Assembly: GCA_013287265.1 (NCBI GenBank)
Contig: JABDEC010000006.1
Span: 1-49,868 of the forward strand
Source: Candidatus Babelota bacterium
GTDB lineage: Bacteria; Babelota; Babeliae; Babelales; JABDEC01
DNA length: 49,868 nucleotides
Reading direction: 5' to 3'
Shown piece after piece: positions 33,899 through 42,212 of the stretch. Position numbers and translations under genes: made by a program. The notes under the pieces were generated by a model. It saw nothing but the letters and a program-made list of their open reading frames with translations. It did not search any database and was not told where the DNA came from. How positions within the stretch are numbered: position 1 is the first letter of the stretch; every line of letters starts with the position of its first letter.

Positions 33899-35383
33899 AT
33901 GAAAATTAAAAAAATCTTAATTATTTTGATTTCAATTTTCTTTAACTTAAAACCAATGGCAGTAGATGAAGAAGCATTATTAGAAGCTGTTAATGCCAAC
34001 AATGTTAATTTTATAAGAGAATATCTTGATAACGGGGGAAATCCAAATTATATCATTAATGGTGATGAAGCTAATGGCCCTTTGTTGATATATGCGATGT
34101 TGGAAGCATCTGAAGAAATGGCAACATTATTAGTAGAAAGAGGCGCTAATGTTAATGTTTTACTAAATTTGAAAAAACACCATATATCACCCTTACTTCT
34201 TGCCCTTATCGATCTTGAATTTTCAGCTGCTTTTGTGGAACTTCTTTTAAGAAAAGGAGCAAATCTACAAGTAGGTTCAAAAGATAAAGGCTTAATAACT
34301 TCTGGCGGAACTGTAAATATATTCAATGTTTTGTGTCATCGCAAAATAACCAGAGAAAAATTGGAACTATTGATTCAATATTTATTTAAACTTTTTGGTT
34401 TTGAGAAAATTATTGAAGTAGCTTTACATCAAAAAAATGTCAAAGTAGAAGCAATTCAAGTACTGGTTGATAATGGAGCAAAGATTCCACAAAATATTAT
34501 TGAAATTGCAAAAAAATTAAATGCAAATAAAAACATTCTTAATTTTTTTGAATACCAAATAAATGTTAAAAAAACTTTAGCAACGCATCTTTCTCCGCCT
34601 TTAACATATGATCTTATTTCTCTGGTTGATCAATATTGCCATGGCCGAGAAGAGCCAAATGAAGATATAAGAGAAAAGGAATTACAAGTACAATTAGAAA
34701 AAGCTGTAGTCCATGAAGATTTTGATTTTATTAGAAAATTTTTGGATAATGGCGGAAATATTAATTTTATATTGAAAAATAAAGAGTCAAAATCATCATT
34801 ATTAGGTTGTGCGCTCTCTCTTGGCAAAGAAATTTTAGCAAATTTACTTATTCAAAGAAACGCTGGCCTTGAAGAAGTTGTAAAAGTAGGCAGATCAGTA
34901 GATGGAGCTTTAACAATTGCAATAATAAATTCAGCAATAAGTTTAAAATTGGTGAAATTAATTCTGGAAAAAGGAGCAAAAATTGAAAATGTTTCTATTT
35001 TAAAATCAAAAGAAACTTATAACTTGATTCATCTTCTAACCAAAAGAGACATAACAGAAGAAAAAAGAAATTTCCTTTTTGATTATCTATTAAAATTATA
35101 TGGCACTGAAAACATATTAGAAATTGCTTTAAAAAATAAAGTTTCCGGTTATACAATTAAAAGATTTATAAAAATGGGCGCCAAAATTAGGCCTGATATT
35201 GTTGAAATAGCCAGAAAATTAAATGTAGATAAAAAAATTATTGCATATCTCGAGCAATTAATTCCATTTAATAATCAATTAGTTGCCGCTTACGGTTCAG
35301 ATTTTCCTGGCGAAGCTATTACGACAATTCATGATTATTATGTTGAGCCAGAAAAACCAAAAAAAGAATGTTTAATTATGTAA
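33899..35383 (+). CDS. Secreted ankyrin-repeat protein with C-terminal CaaX box
   Basis: 494 residues. Signal peptide MKIKKILIILISIFFNLKPM, then two similar halves (about 25-250 and 253-485), each starting with LxxAV...FIRE/KxLDNGGN and carrying ankyrin units such as LLVERGANVN and LILEKGAKIEN. Each half ends in a similar helical block (TYDLISLVDQYCHG; EAITTIHDYY) that recalls F-box/PRANC-like ends, a weak resemblance. The last residues EKPKKECLIM form a CaaX motif (CLIM) behind lysines. Probably a host-directed effector. Confidence 0.78.
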   Translation: MKIKKILIILISIFFNLKPMAVDEEALLEAVNANNVNFIREYLDNGGNPNYIINGDEANGPLLIYAMLEASEEMATLLVERGANVNVLLNLKKHHISPLLLALIDLEFSAAFVELLLRKGANLQVGSKDKGLITSGGTVNIFNVLCHRKITREKLELLIQYLFKLFGFEKIIEVALHQKNVKVEAIQVLVDNGAKIPQNIIEIAKKLNANKNILNFFEYQINVKKTLATHLSPPLTYDLISLVDQYCHGREEPNEDIREKELQVQLEKAVVHEDFDFIRKFLDNGGNINFILKNKESKSSLLGCALSLGKEILANLLIQRNAGLEEVVKVGRSVDGALTIAIINSAISLKLVKLILEKGAKIENVSILKSKETYNLIHLLTKRDITEEKRNFLFDYLLKLYGTENILEIALKNKVSGYTIKRFIKMGAKIRPDIVEIARKLNVDKKIIAYLEQLIPFNNQLVAAYGSDFPGEAITTIHDYYVEPEKPKKECLIM

Positions 35384-35411
35384 ATTTCTTTTATCCTCAA
35401 GAAATTGCTAT

Positions 35412-36290
35412 ATGAAAACAATATTAGCTATTGCGGCAATTGCATTTTACATTATATTTAATGGCTTCGTGAGTCATATAACAAATAGGCTTACAACAAC
35501 ACCAGCATTTATGCAGGACTCAGCGACCTTAAAAAATCAACGAGATCTTTTTGCAGTACATGATGCTCAAAAGATTTTTCTTAGGACAAATGATAATAAA
35601 AAAATTTCTGCTGTTTTGATAGAACGACCCCATGCTCAATCTTCCCTCATCATCTGCCATAGCTATCGGCGCAATAAAGAACATATAGCTCCTTTTATAA
35701 ATCTTTTCCCAGATTACAACTTGCTTCTTTTAGACTTTAGAGGACATGGGGAAAGCGAAAAAACACCTATTTCGTTTGGTATTCATGAATATCATGATGT
35801 TTTAGCCGCTACTAAATTTATGAAAAATCGTTTCCCAGATCATTTATTGATTGGTTTGGGTATATCAATGGGAGGCGCTGCATTGTTACGAGCCGTGGTG
35901 GAAGGTGCTTCATTTGATAAAATAATTATCGATTCATCTTTTAATAACTTATTAGATACTCTGACAAGAGCATTACAATTACGCAAATTCCCAGAAATAA
36001 TTCCTAATTTCACAATCCCTTTTATTCTTTCATCGTTTGAGCGCGCCGTTAATGGAGAGCTTGAATCAATGAATTTAGTAAAACATTTACCTAATATTAA
36101 TATTTCAGCGCTCATTATGCATGATGAAAAAGATGAGGTTTGTCCTTTTGCATATGCACAAAATACATATGATCTTTTGGGAGGTGAAAAATATTTGTAT
36201 ACTTTTAATGGTACGCGCCACGCATATGCTTTTTGTGATAAACCTGAAGAATATGCACGAGCAGTTTCTACTTTTATTTCCAAAATTTAA
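35412..36290 (+). CDS. Alpha/beta hydrolase with N-terminal membrane anchor
   Basis: 292 residues. N-terminal hydrophobic helix (residues 3-20), then the hydrolase fold: LLLLDFRGHGES, nucleophile Ser152 in GLGISMGGAA, acid in MHDEKDEVCPF, His in NGTRHAYAF. Resembles BAAT/YqkD-type membrane-linked hydrolases. Substrate unknown. Starts 28 bases after the ankyrin gene, possibly the same transcript. Confidence 0.8.
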   Translation: MKTILAIAAIAFYIIFNGFVSHITNRLTTTPAFMQDSATLKNQRDLFAVHDAQKIFLRTNDNKKISAVLIERPHAQSSLIICHSYRRNKEHIAPFINLFPDYNLLLLDFRGHGESEKTPISFGIHEYHDVLAATKFMKNRFPDHLLIGLGISMGGAALLRAVVEGASFDKIIIDSSFNNLLDTLTRALQLRKFPEIIPNFTIPFILSSFERAVNGELESMNLVKHLPNINISALIMHDEKDEVCPFAYAQNTYDLLGGEKYLYTFNGTRHAYAFCDKPEEYARAVSTFISKI

Positions 36291-36298
36291 GGATTACA

Positions 36299-36510
36299 AT
36301 GTACAACATTAGTTTGGCACTTTTTTCAACGTTGCGTGATCTCATACTAATTATGCTGGCTTTTTATGCTGGGCAAAACATAAGATTTTCGTTACTGGAA
36401 CATATCCGAATGATATAAGTTTTAATTTTGCTTTAGCTTTTGTTATTACTTTTTTTATATTGCGCTTTATAGCTTATTTATATTTACAGAAAAATAAGAA
36501 AATTAATTAA
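36299..36510 (+). pseudogene. Frameshifted small membrane protein
   Basis: AAGGATTACA then ATG at 36299. Reads MYNISLALFSTLRDLILIML and then stops early, but a +1/-1 shift near 36365 restores a frame running WAKHKIFVTGTYPNDISFNF then ALAFVITFFILRFIAYLYLQ to TAA at 36508. The span is 212 bases, not a multiple of three. Two membrane segments in the restored product. A sequencing error is possible. Confidence 0.55.
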
Positions 36511-36531
36511 TTCCAATTGTTTGGATTTATT

Positions 36532-36942
36532 TTATGAATCTTTTACAATATTTTCTGTTGCGACTGGGATTTTGATTACATTTGCACTTTTATTCAGAAT
36601 TTTTAAATCTTCATTATTTAATAAATATTGAGTCATAATTCCATCACGCCATGTATAAATGCATAATAGATTATTTTTAAAAAAAATTTTGGCATTTTCA
36701 TTTTTAATACAAGCAATTATAGGATCAAAATATTCTCGCTTGTCTTCCAGTATAGCTTTCATTTGAAGTCGATCTAATAATTTCTCATTTTGTTCACTAC
36801 TAATTAAAGACCACTTTCTTTTAAAAGTATTATGCAATAAACCAAATTTATTTAATCTCAAAGGTTTTATTTTCTTAAGAAACATTGCTTTACAATTGGG
36901 TTGCATGAACAGCAATATGAGTAAAAAATATTTCACATTCAT
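36532..36942 (-). CDS. Secreted hypothetical protein
   Basis: 136 residues. Signal peptide MNVKYFLLILLFMQPNCKA followed by MFLKKIK; basic N-terminal mature part, then FDPIIACIKNENAKIFFKNN, beta-like. A short AAGGATTAGAC lies upstream of the ATG. No family recognised. Confidence 0.55.
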   Translation of the reverse strand: MNVKYFLLILLFMQPNCKAMFLKKIKPLRLNKFGLLHNTFKRKWSLISSEQNEKLLDRLQMKAILEDKREYFDPIIACIKNENAKIFFKNNLLCIYTWRDGIMTQYLLNNEDLKILNKSANVIKIPVATENIVKDS

Positions 36943-36949
36943 TGTCTAA

Positions 36950-37315
36950 TCCTTAATAATTTATTTATTTAAACTAATTGATAACCATAAGTATGCCACC
37001 GCAGCAACACTTGCACTCATGGTAGTTTTAAAAGGTGTAAGTTATGCTGTTAATAATCCAACAAAAGAAATGATGTACATTCCAACAAGCAAAGATGTTA
37101 AATTTAAATCTAAAGGTTGGACAGACATGTTTGGCGGAAGACTTGGAAAATTATCAGGTGCTAGAGTTAGCAATGTTTTCAAACATAGCATTCCAGATTT
37201 GATGTTTTATGGAACATTATTCAGCTTTGGTCTGATTGGAGTTTGGATGATAGCTGCGATTTTTGTTGGCAGAAAAAATAAAGAACTTATTGATAAAAAT
37301 CATATCATTGAATAA
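36950..37315 (+). pseudogene. 5'-truncated ATP/ADP translocase (NTT/Tlc type) remnant
   Basis: Open frame from about 36950 with its first ATG at 37019, 98 residues. It carries GVSYAVNNPTKEMMYIPTSK, then KSKGWTDMFGGRLGK, equivalent to the conserved KY-x-FDPTKEMAYIP / KGKAAIDV...GKSGG end of nucleotide transporters, and a last membrane helix (FGLIGVWMIAAIFVG). The other roughly ten helices are absent, so it cannot transport. Intact copies elsewhere in the genome are expected. Ends before a terminator. Confidence 0.65.
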
Positions 37316-37346
37316 AAAGTATTTGTATTAATTTTGACCTTTTCTT

Positions 37347-37387
37347 TAGCTCGGTAATATATAAAATTATTATCGAGCTATTTTTTT
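37347..37387. terminator. Terminator between converging genes
   Basis: TAGCTCGGTAAT pairs with ATTATCGAGCTA (one G-T pair) around a 10-base AT loop, followed by seven T on the plus strand. Confidence 0.8.
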
Positions 37388-37404
37388 AACAATATTTCTA
37401 AAAC

Positions 37405-38238
37405 TTAATTTAATTCTTTTTCTTTAATATCAACTCTCGGACTTTGAACAAAAGTCAAATAATCCAAAGTTTCATTTTTTAATTGGCTGATTGATTCTAA
37501 TCTTTTTACTAAATGCGGATGAGTAGAAAAAATTTCCGCAAATTTTGTTGCAAATCCCTCTTCACTTCTTGAAGATAAAAGCAATTCGTCGATGTTCACA
37601 TTTTTGTATAATTTTTTTCCAACTGCAAGAATTAGGATTCCTTTATCTGATCCGTGGGGACACAAACTGAAACCGATATTATCACTTGTATGTTCACATG
37701 CTCTTGAATGCGCTTTTGCTAAAAATGGAATTAAAGAAGCAGGAAACAACAAAACATGCTTCCATAAACTTGTGTGTTTTCTTTTAATGTGACCAAGTTC
37801 ATGTCCGATTACAAAAGAAAGCGCTTCAATTCCTTCCTGATAAGCTAATTCAAAAATATCAGAATATAAAATTACATAATCGCGCTTGGCAAATCTGGTT
37901 GCAAAAGCATTTAAAATGCCATTCCCATTGAATAAATAAATTTCAGGAACTTTTTTTAAATTCAGCTTTTCGGAATGATTTTTTAAGATTTCATAAACTT
38001 CAGGAAATTGTCTATTGTTCACTTTAACTGCATTTCCTTTTATCATTCCCATAAAATAAAGATGCATTAAAAAATTTATGGCCAATAAAATAACTGAAAG
38101 ATATATGTAAGTAGTTATTTGTGCCTTAAATGAAAATTCGACACTCAAAAAATAAAATAAGGCTAAATAAGTTAAAACACTTACAGCTGACATTACGATA
38201 AAATAAAAATTTTCTTTTTTATGAATCTTAAATTGCAT
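37405..38238 (-). CDS. M48-family membrane metalloprotease
   Basis: 277 residues from the ATG at 38238 (AAGGAAAAAATTAAC upstream); a longer reading from 38277 runs into a repeat. Two membrane helices (12-30; 41-62), zinc site HELGH at 146-150, third ligand likely E182 in ACEHTSDNIG. Resembles HtpX-like and M48 proteases that degrade damaged membrane proteins; GILNAFATRF matches the conserved NAFA strand. Confidence 0.85.
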   Translation of the reverse strand: MQFKIHKKENFYFIVMSAVSVLTYLALFYFLSVEFSFKAQITTYIYLSVILLAINFLMHLYFMGMIKGNAVKVNNRQFPEVYEILKNHSEKLNLKKVPEIYLFNGNGILNAFATRFAKRDYVILYSDIFELAYQEGIEALSFVIGHELGHIKRKHTSLWKHVLLFPASLIPFLAKAHSRACEHTSDNIGFSLCPHGSDKGILILAVGKKLYKNVNIDELLLSSRSEEGFATKFAEIFSTHPHLVKRLESISQLKNETLDYLTFVQSPRVDIKEKELN

Positions 38239-38266
38239 GTTAATTTTTTCCTTATTAGTTTTTATC

Positions 38267-38346
38267 TTACGATTCAATAATTTGATCGATCATATCATTA
38301 AATTCTTGTTCAACATTTTTAACAAGATTACCCTTTTTCGTCAAAT
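38267..38346 (-). pseudogene. Copy 2 of the FMN-reductase 3' end, frameshifted
   Basis: On the minus strand it reads the reductase end (EQEFNDMIDQIIES, stop) but an extra base in the FDEKG region breaks the frame. It lies directly upstream of the M48 gene and overlaps its leader. Confidence 0.75.
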
Positions 38347-38440
38347 TACAATTTTATACAAATTCATAATTATGAATTTGCAAATTTAGCAGTGTTTGAT
38401 AATTTCAACATGTTTATAATTAAATATTTTACAAAAAAAA

Positions 38441-39187
38441 ATGAAAAAAATATTTTTTATTTTCACTTATTTTTTAACAACTTCCCTTTTTCCCACAAAT
38501 ATATTACACAATAAGATCAAAAGCATATCTTCTCTTCAAGAAATGAATAAATATGATAATTTAGGATGCTTAACACCTGAAGATATTGAAAATCTTTTGC
38601 AACTTGATGAAAAATTAAAAAAAGATCCAAATAATATTAATTATTTATTAAACAAAGGTTTCATTCTGCATGATGGATGTGTTGATGATCAGGCAATTGA
38701 AATTTTTAAAAAAATTTTAAAAATTGAACCAAAAAATGAAAAAGCGCATATTTGGTTATTGGAAAGCATGTGGATGTGGGGTGATGCTGAAAAATTAAAA
38801 GAACTATCGCTGCAAGCTATTAAAATTTATCCTAAAAATGCCGTGTTTTATTTATATTTAACATATGCTCTTGAATTTTTTTGTTTACCTGAAACGGATG
38901 TTTGTCTAAATGAAATTATTACATATTTAAAAAAAGCTATTCAATTAGAACCCACTTGGCTTTCAACAAGAATTAGCTTAATTGATAATCTGATAAAATT
39001 AAAAAAATTTGATGAAGCAAAAAATGAAATAAATGAAGCATTTAAACAAATACAAGATAATTTTCCTGAACCAAAAGACGAAATGCAAAAACATTATGAA
39101 GAATTAATTACAGGAAGATTAGGTGCTGAAAGCTCAAGAAAAACATTGAATGAATTATTAGAAAAAATAAATAATTTGGAACCTTAA
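38441..39187 (+). CDS. Secreted TPR protein
   Basis: 248 residues. Signal peptide MKKIFFIFTYFLTTSLFPTN, then about four TPR units, e.g. AIEIFKKILKIEPKNEKAHI and LKKAIQLEPTWLSTRISLID. No clear ribosome site before the ATG. Its stop abuts the stop of the converging reductase gene. Periplasmic or secreted scaffold; partner unknown. Confidence 0.7.
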   Translation: MKKIFFIFTYFLTTSLFPTNILHNKIKSISSLQEMNKYDNLGCLTPEDIENLLQLDEKLKKDPNNINYLLNKGFILHDGCVDDQAIEIFKKILKIEPKNEKAHIWLLESMWMWGDAEKLKELSLQAIKIYPKNAVFYLYLTYALEFFCLPETDVCLNEIITYLKKAIQLEPTWLSTRISLIDNLIKLKKFDEAKNEINEAFKQIQDNFPEPKDEMQKHYEELITGRLGAESSRKTLNELLEKINNLEP

Positions 39188-39820
39188 TTACGATTCTATA
39201 ATCTGATCAATCATATCATTAAATTCCTGTTCAATATTTTTAACAAGATTTCCTTTCTCATCAAAAGCTTTCCAAGCGCTTGGAATTTTTATTTCTGTTG
39301 AAACAGGAATCATTTGAAATGCCTGAGCAACTTGGCGCATTTGGCTAATTGCCGAAGTTGCACCTGATGGTCCACCGGAATATCCGACAAAACCAACTGG
39401 TTTATTGTTCCATTCTTTATACAAACTATCCATAGCATTTTTTAAAACTCCAGGATAACCGGAATTATATTCAGGAAGAACAATTACAAACGCATCCATT
39501 TCACGAATTTTTTCTGACCATTTTTTAATTGCAAGATCAGTAATTTTTTCTCTTGAAGCAGGTGGAGTCGCTTCATTGAAAAATGGCAAATTATAATCTT
39601 TTAAATCAATTATTTCTGTAACAATATCATCTCTTTTATTTGCAATTTCTTTAAGATTTTTTGCAATCTTATCAGATGATCTGCCTTCACGCGTACTTCC
39701 TAAAATAATTCCAATTATTGTAGGTTTTCTTTGTGGCATAATTGAACCTTCATTATCTTGTTTTGATGAACATCCGGAAAATGTAAAAAGAAGAGCAAAT
39801 ATTACTAATAAATTAATCAT
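39188..39820 (-). CDS. Lipoprotein NADPH-dependent FMN reductase-like protein
   Basis: 210 residues. Lipoprotein signal with lipobox FSGC17, linker, then flavodoxin-like fold: GIILGSTREGRSSDKIAKN (phosphate loop), VIVLPEYNSGYPGVLKNAMD, GYSGGPSGATSA. These match the NAD(P)H-dependent FMN/quinone/azo reductase family, normally cytoplasmic. The last 87 bases are the parent-like copy of a sequence found twice more (31508-31594; 38267-38346). Confidence 0.85.
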   Translation of the reverse strand: MINLLVIFALLFTFSGCSSKQDNEGSIMPQRKPTIIGIILGSTREGRSSDKIAKNLKEIANKRDDIVTEIIDLKDYNLPFFNEATPPASREKITDLAIKKWSEKIREMDAFVIVLPEYNSGYPGVLKNAMDSLYKEWNNKPVGFVGYSGGPSGATSAISQMRQVAQAFQMIPVSTEIKIPSAWKAFDEKGNLVKNIEQEFNDMIDQIIES

Positions 39821-39886
39821 AGTTTTTTCCTAAAAAATTATAAATTCTAACTTAAATTTTATATTTAATTTTAAATGATGCAAAAC

Positions 39887-40531
39887 TTATTCTTTGACCC
39901 AATTATTTTTTTCTCTGTCATACATATTTATTGACCCCGTTGCCAAATCAAAATACCATGCATGTACTGAAAGTTTTTTATTTTCAATGCCAGATTTTAT
40001 CCACTCAAAGGTATACAAGTTATTTAAAGAATTTATTAATGCGTATTGTTCACACAAAGTTGTTTTTTCTTCAAATGATGAATCTTTATGTTCCTCAAAA
40101 ACTTTGTTGTATGCTGCACGCGCAATTTCCAACCATTTAGCAATAAAGCTTTGATTTTTTTTACAAAATATTTTGTCAGAATTTTGTAAAAGAGCTTGAA
40201 TACCACCACATTGCGTGTGCCCAAAAATAATAATATGTTCGACTTCTAAAAAACAAACACCAAATTCAAGCGCAGCACTTGTTCCATGATTTGAATTGTT
40301 TTCTTCTTTTTGAGGTATCAAATTTGCCATGTTTCTGATTACAAATAATTCACCCGGCTGGCAATTAAAAACTATAGCAGGATCAACACGAGAATCAGAA
40401 CAAGAAACTACAAGAATTTTTGGTTTTTGACCGAACTGCACTAAATCATTAAATAAATTATTTTTTGCGCCTAAATATTTCTTTTTAAATTCTTTATTAC
40501 CATCAATAAGTTTTTTAATTTCTGTAGACAT
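39887..40531 (-). CDS. Beta-class carbonic anhydrase
   Basis: Interconverts CO2 and bicarbonate, cytoplasmic. 214 residues. Zinc ligands C44, H105, C108 with the D46-R48 pair: VVSCSDSRVDP and FGHTQCGG. NMAN-x-IP and HGTSAALEFGV are conserved. No signal peptide. Confidence 0.93.
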   Translation of the reverse strand: MSTEIKKLIDGNKEFKKKYLGAKNNLFNDLVQFGQKPKILVVSCSDSRVDPAIVFNCQPGELFVIRNMANLIPQKEENNSNHGTSAALEFGVCFLEVEHIIIFGHTQCGGIQALLQNSDKIFCKKNQSFIAKWLEIARAAYNKVFEEHKDSSFEEKTTLCEQYALINSLNNLYTFEWIKSGIENKKLSVHAWYFDLATGSINMYDREKNNWVKE

Positions 40532-40566
40532 AATCGTTAAATTTATTAAAAGATTATTTATTCCAT

Positions 40567-40651
40567 CCGTTCGTCCTGAGCTTGTCGAAGGGTACGAACA
40601 AAATTTAAAATTTTACTGCCTCGAATGGTTCGACAGGCTCACCACGAGCGG
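40567..40651. repeat. REP-like inverted pair
   Basis: Two 23-base GC-rich units, CCGTTCGTCCTGAGCTTG... (40567-40589) and, in the opposite sense, TTCGACAGGCTCACCAC... (40629-40651), match at 19 of 23 bases as inverted copies around an AT-rich core. They resemble a REP-like palindrome common in many unrelated genomes. Lies between carbonic anhydrase and the thioredoxin fusion. Confidence 0.7.
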
Positions 40652-40762
40652 AGATTTATATTTAAAACAAATATAACAAAATATTTTCATTTTTGACAAT
40701 TTCCCGCCAAACATTATATTTAATAATAGAGAATTTTATTTTTTTTAAAAATACAGGAATTT

Positions 40763-41581
40763 ATGAATAAAAAATTATTTGCAACATTATTCACCATTTT
40801 AAAGATATCTGCAGAAGCAACAAAAGAGCAAAATTTAGAACAACTTTTTGATCTCATGCATCCAGTAGAAGAAATGACAAAAGCTTATGAACCATTTCTT
40901 GCAAACATAACGGCTAAAGACGAAGAAACGAAAAATAAAATAAAAGAAAAATCATTAAAGAAATATTTTGAAAATCTTAAAAAAGAATTTACAAAAGCTT
41001 ACGATAAAATTTTTGATGAATCGGAAGTTAAAGAATTATTGAAATTTTATAAATCTCCCGTAGGCAAAAAATTTGTAAAAAAATCTTTGGAAATATCTGC
41101 GGGAATGACAAAAGCATATACGAGTTTTATGCCAATAGTTAAAGAAGTTACTGATGAGTTTATGCCAAAAGAAGCAAAAATTGAAAACAAAGAAGAAAAT
41201 AAAAATTCGAATGTAATTAAATTTCATGATTTAGTTAAAGAAAAAGATAGTGCCGAAGAAATTTTTGAAAAAGAAATAAAAAATAATGATCTTACAATTG
41301 TAAAATTCTCTACAGTTTGGTGCCCACCATGCAACACGTATGAACCTATTTTTAAAGAATTTGCAAATGAAAATTCAGAAATAACTTTTAATGACAAAAA
41401 ATTAAAAATTAAATATTTATTAATTGATACTGACGAATGGCAATCAGTCGCTATTGCATCTAAAGTCACTTCAATCCCGGCAACACACTTTTTCAAAAAC
41501 GGAAAATTAGTTGATAAAGTACTTGGAATTCAATCAAAAGAAGATTTAAAAAATAAAATTAAAGAAATTTTACAAAAATAA
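40763..41581 (+). CDS. Secreted DUF2059-thioredoxin fusion
   Basis: 272 residues. Short signal peptide (1-18), then a DUF2059-like helical domain (about 20-135) with the typical FDESEVKELLKFYKSPVGKK, a linker, and a thioredoxin domain (160-272) with active site C187-P-P-C190 in FSTVWCPPCNTYEP and cis-Pro in TSIPATHFF. Likely a periplasmic disulfide reductase or oxidase, fitting a secretome full of Cys-rich proteins. AGGAATTT precedes the ATG. Confidence 0.82.
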   Translation: MNKKLFATLFTILKISAEATKEQNLEQLFDLMHPVEEMTKAYEPFLANITAKDEETKNKIKEKSLKKYFENLKKEFTKAYDKIFDESEVKELLKFYKSPVGKKFVKKSLEISAGMTKAYTSFMPIVKEVTDEFMPKEAKIENKEENKNSNVIKFHDLVKEKDSAEEIFEKEIKNNDLTIVKFSTVWCPPCNTYEPIFKEFANENSEITFNDKKLKIKYLLIDTDEWQSVAIASKVTSIPATHFFKNGKLVDKVLGIQSKEDLKNKIKEILQK

Positions 41582-41608
41582 ATATTATTAAAAATTCATT
41601 CAAAAAAT

Positions 41609-41636
41609 GCTCGTAATTCTAATTACGGGCTTTTTT
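41609..41636. terminator. Terminator after the thioredoxin fusion
   Basis: GCTCGTAATT and AATTACGGGC pair (one G-T) followed by six T; it lies between converging genes. Confidence 0.8.
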
Positions 41637-42201
41637 AATATTGAAATTCTATTCCAGCTCTTAAATCAAAACCTCCTACATTTAGTTTGGTGCAACATTG
41701 CTTTTGCGACGGAAATATATATCTAAGTGCACCAGTTAAGCCAAAACATCTGCACTTGGAATAATTAAAGCCAACTTCAATTTCACCAATACCGGCATTA
41801 AAATGTGCTTTTCCTAAATAACTTTTTTCTCTTAAAATTGCGACACCTGCTCCAAGTGAAGCATAAAGTTGCAATCCACAATCTAAATCTTTAATTCTTC
41901 GAATATAGAAAGTTATTGGTATTTCCTGCAAAGTTGTTTTTTGTCTTAAAAAAGCGGTTCTTCCATGTGTTCTTAAATAGCTTACCTTTGCACCAATTCC
42001 CCATGGTTGCCAGCGATAATAACACCCATCAATTGTTATTAAATTAGCAATTCCTTTTCCATAAACTTCTTTAAAAACGCAATCATCAATTTTAAAAAGA
42101 TAGCCAGCTGTGATTGCACCGGAAAAACAAAAATCCTGCTCAGCTGTTTTACAAAATGCAGGAATTATTAAAAATAAAAAAACAAATTTTAATTTCTTCA
42201 T
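41635..42201 (-). CDS. Small outer-membrane beta-barrel protein
   Basis: 188 residues. Signal peptide MKKLKFVFLFLIIPAFCKTA, then glycine/aromatic alternating strands (SGAITAGYLFKIDD; LQLYASLGAGVAIL; LTGALRYIF) and a C-terminal aromatic end EFQY. Size fits an eight-stranded barrel of the OmpA/OmpW type; several Cys in the strands and turns, like the large barrel pair. Follows the beta-propeller gene by 11 bases. Confidence 0.68.
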   Translation of the reverse strand: MKKLKFVFLFLIIPAFCKTAEQDFCFSGAITAGYLFKIDDCVFKEVYGKGIANLITIDGCYYRWQPWGIGAKVSYLRTHGRTAFLRQKTTLQEIPITFYIRRIKDLDCGLQLYASLGAGVAILREKSYLGKAHFNAGIGEIEVGFNYSKCRCFGLTGALRYIFPSQKQCCTKLNVGGFDLRAGIEFQY

Positions 42202-42212
42202 TTTTATTTCTC

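Noticed and set aside
35840-36283. 147-codon minus-strand frame
   Set aside because: Antisense shadow of the alpha/beta hydrolase, whose catalytic motifs are intact.
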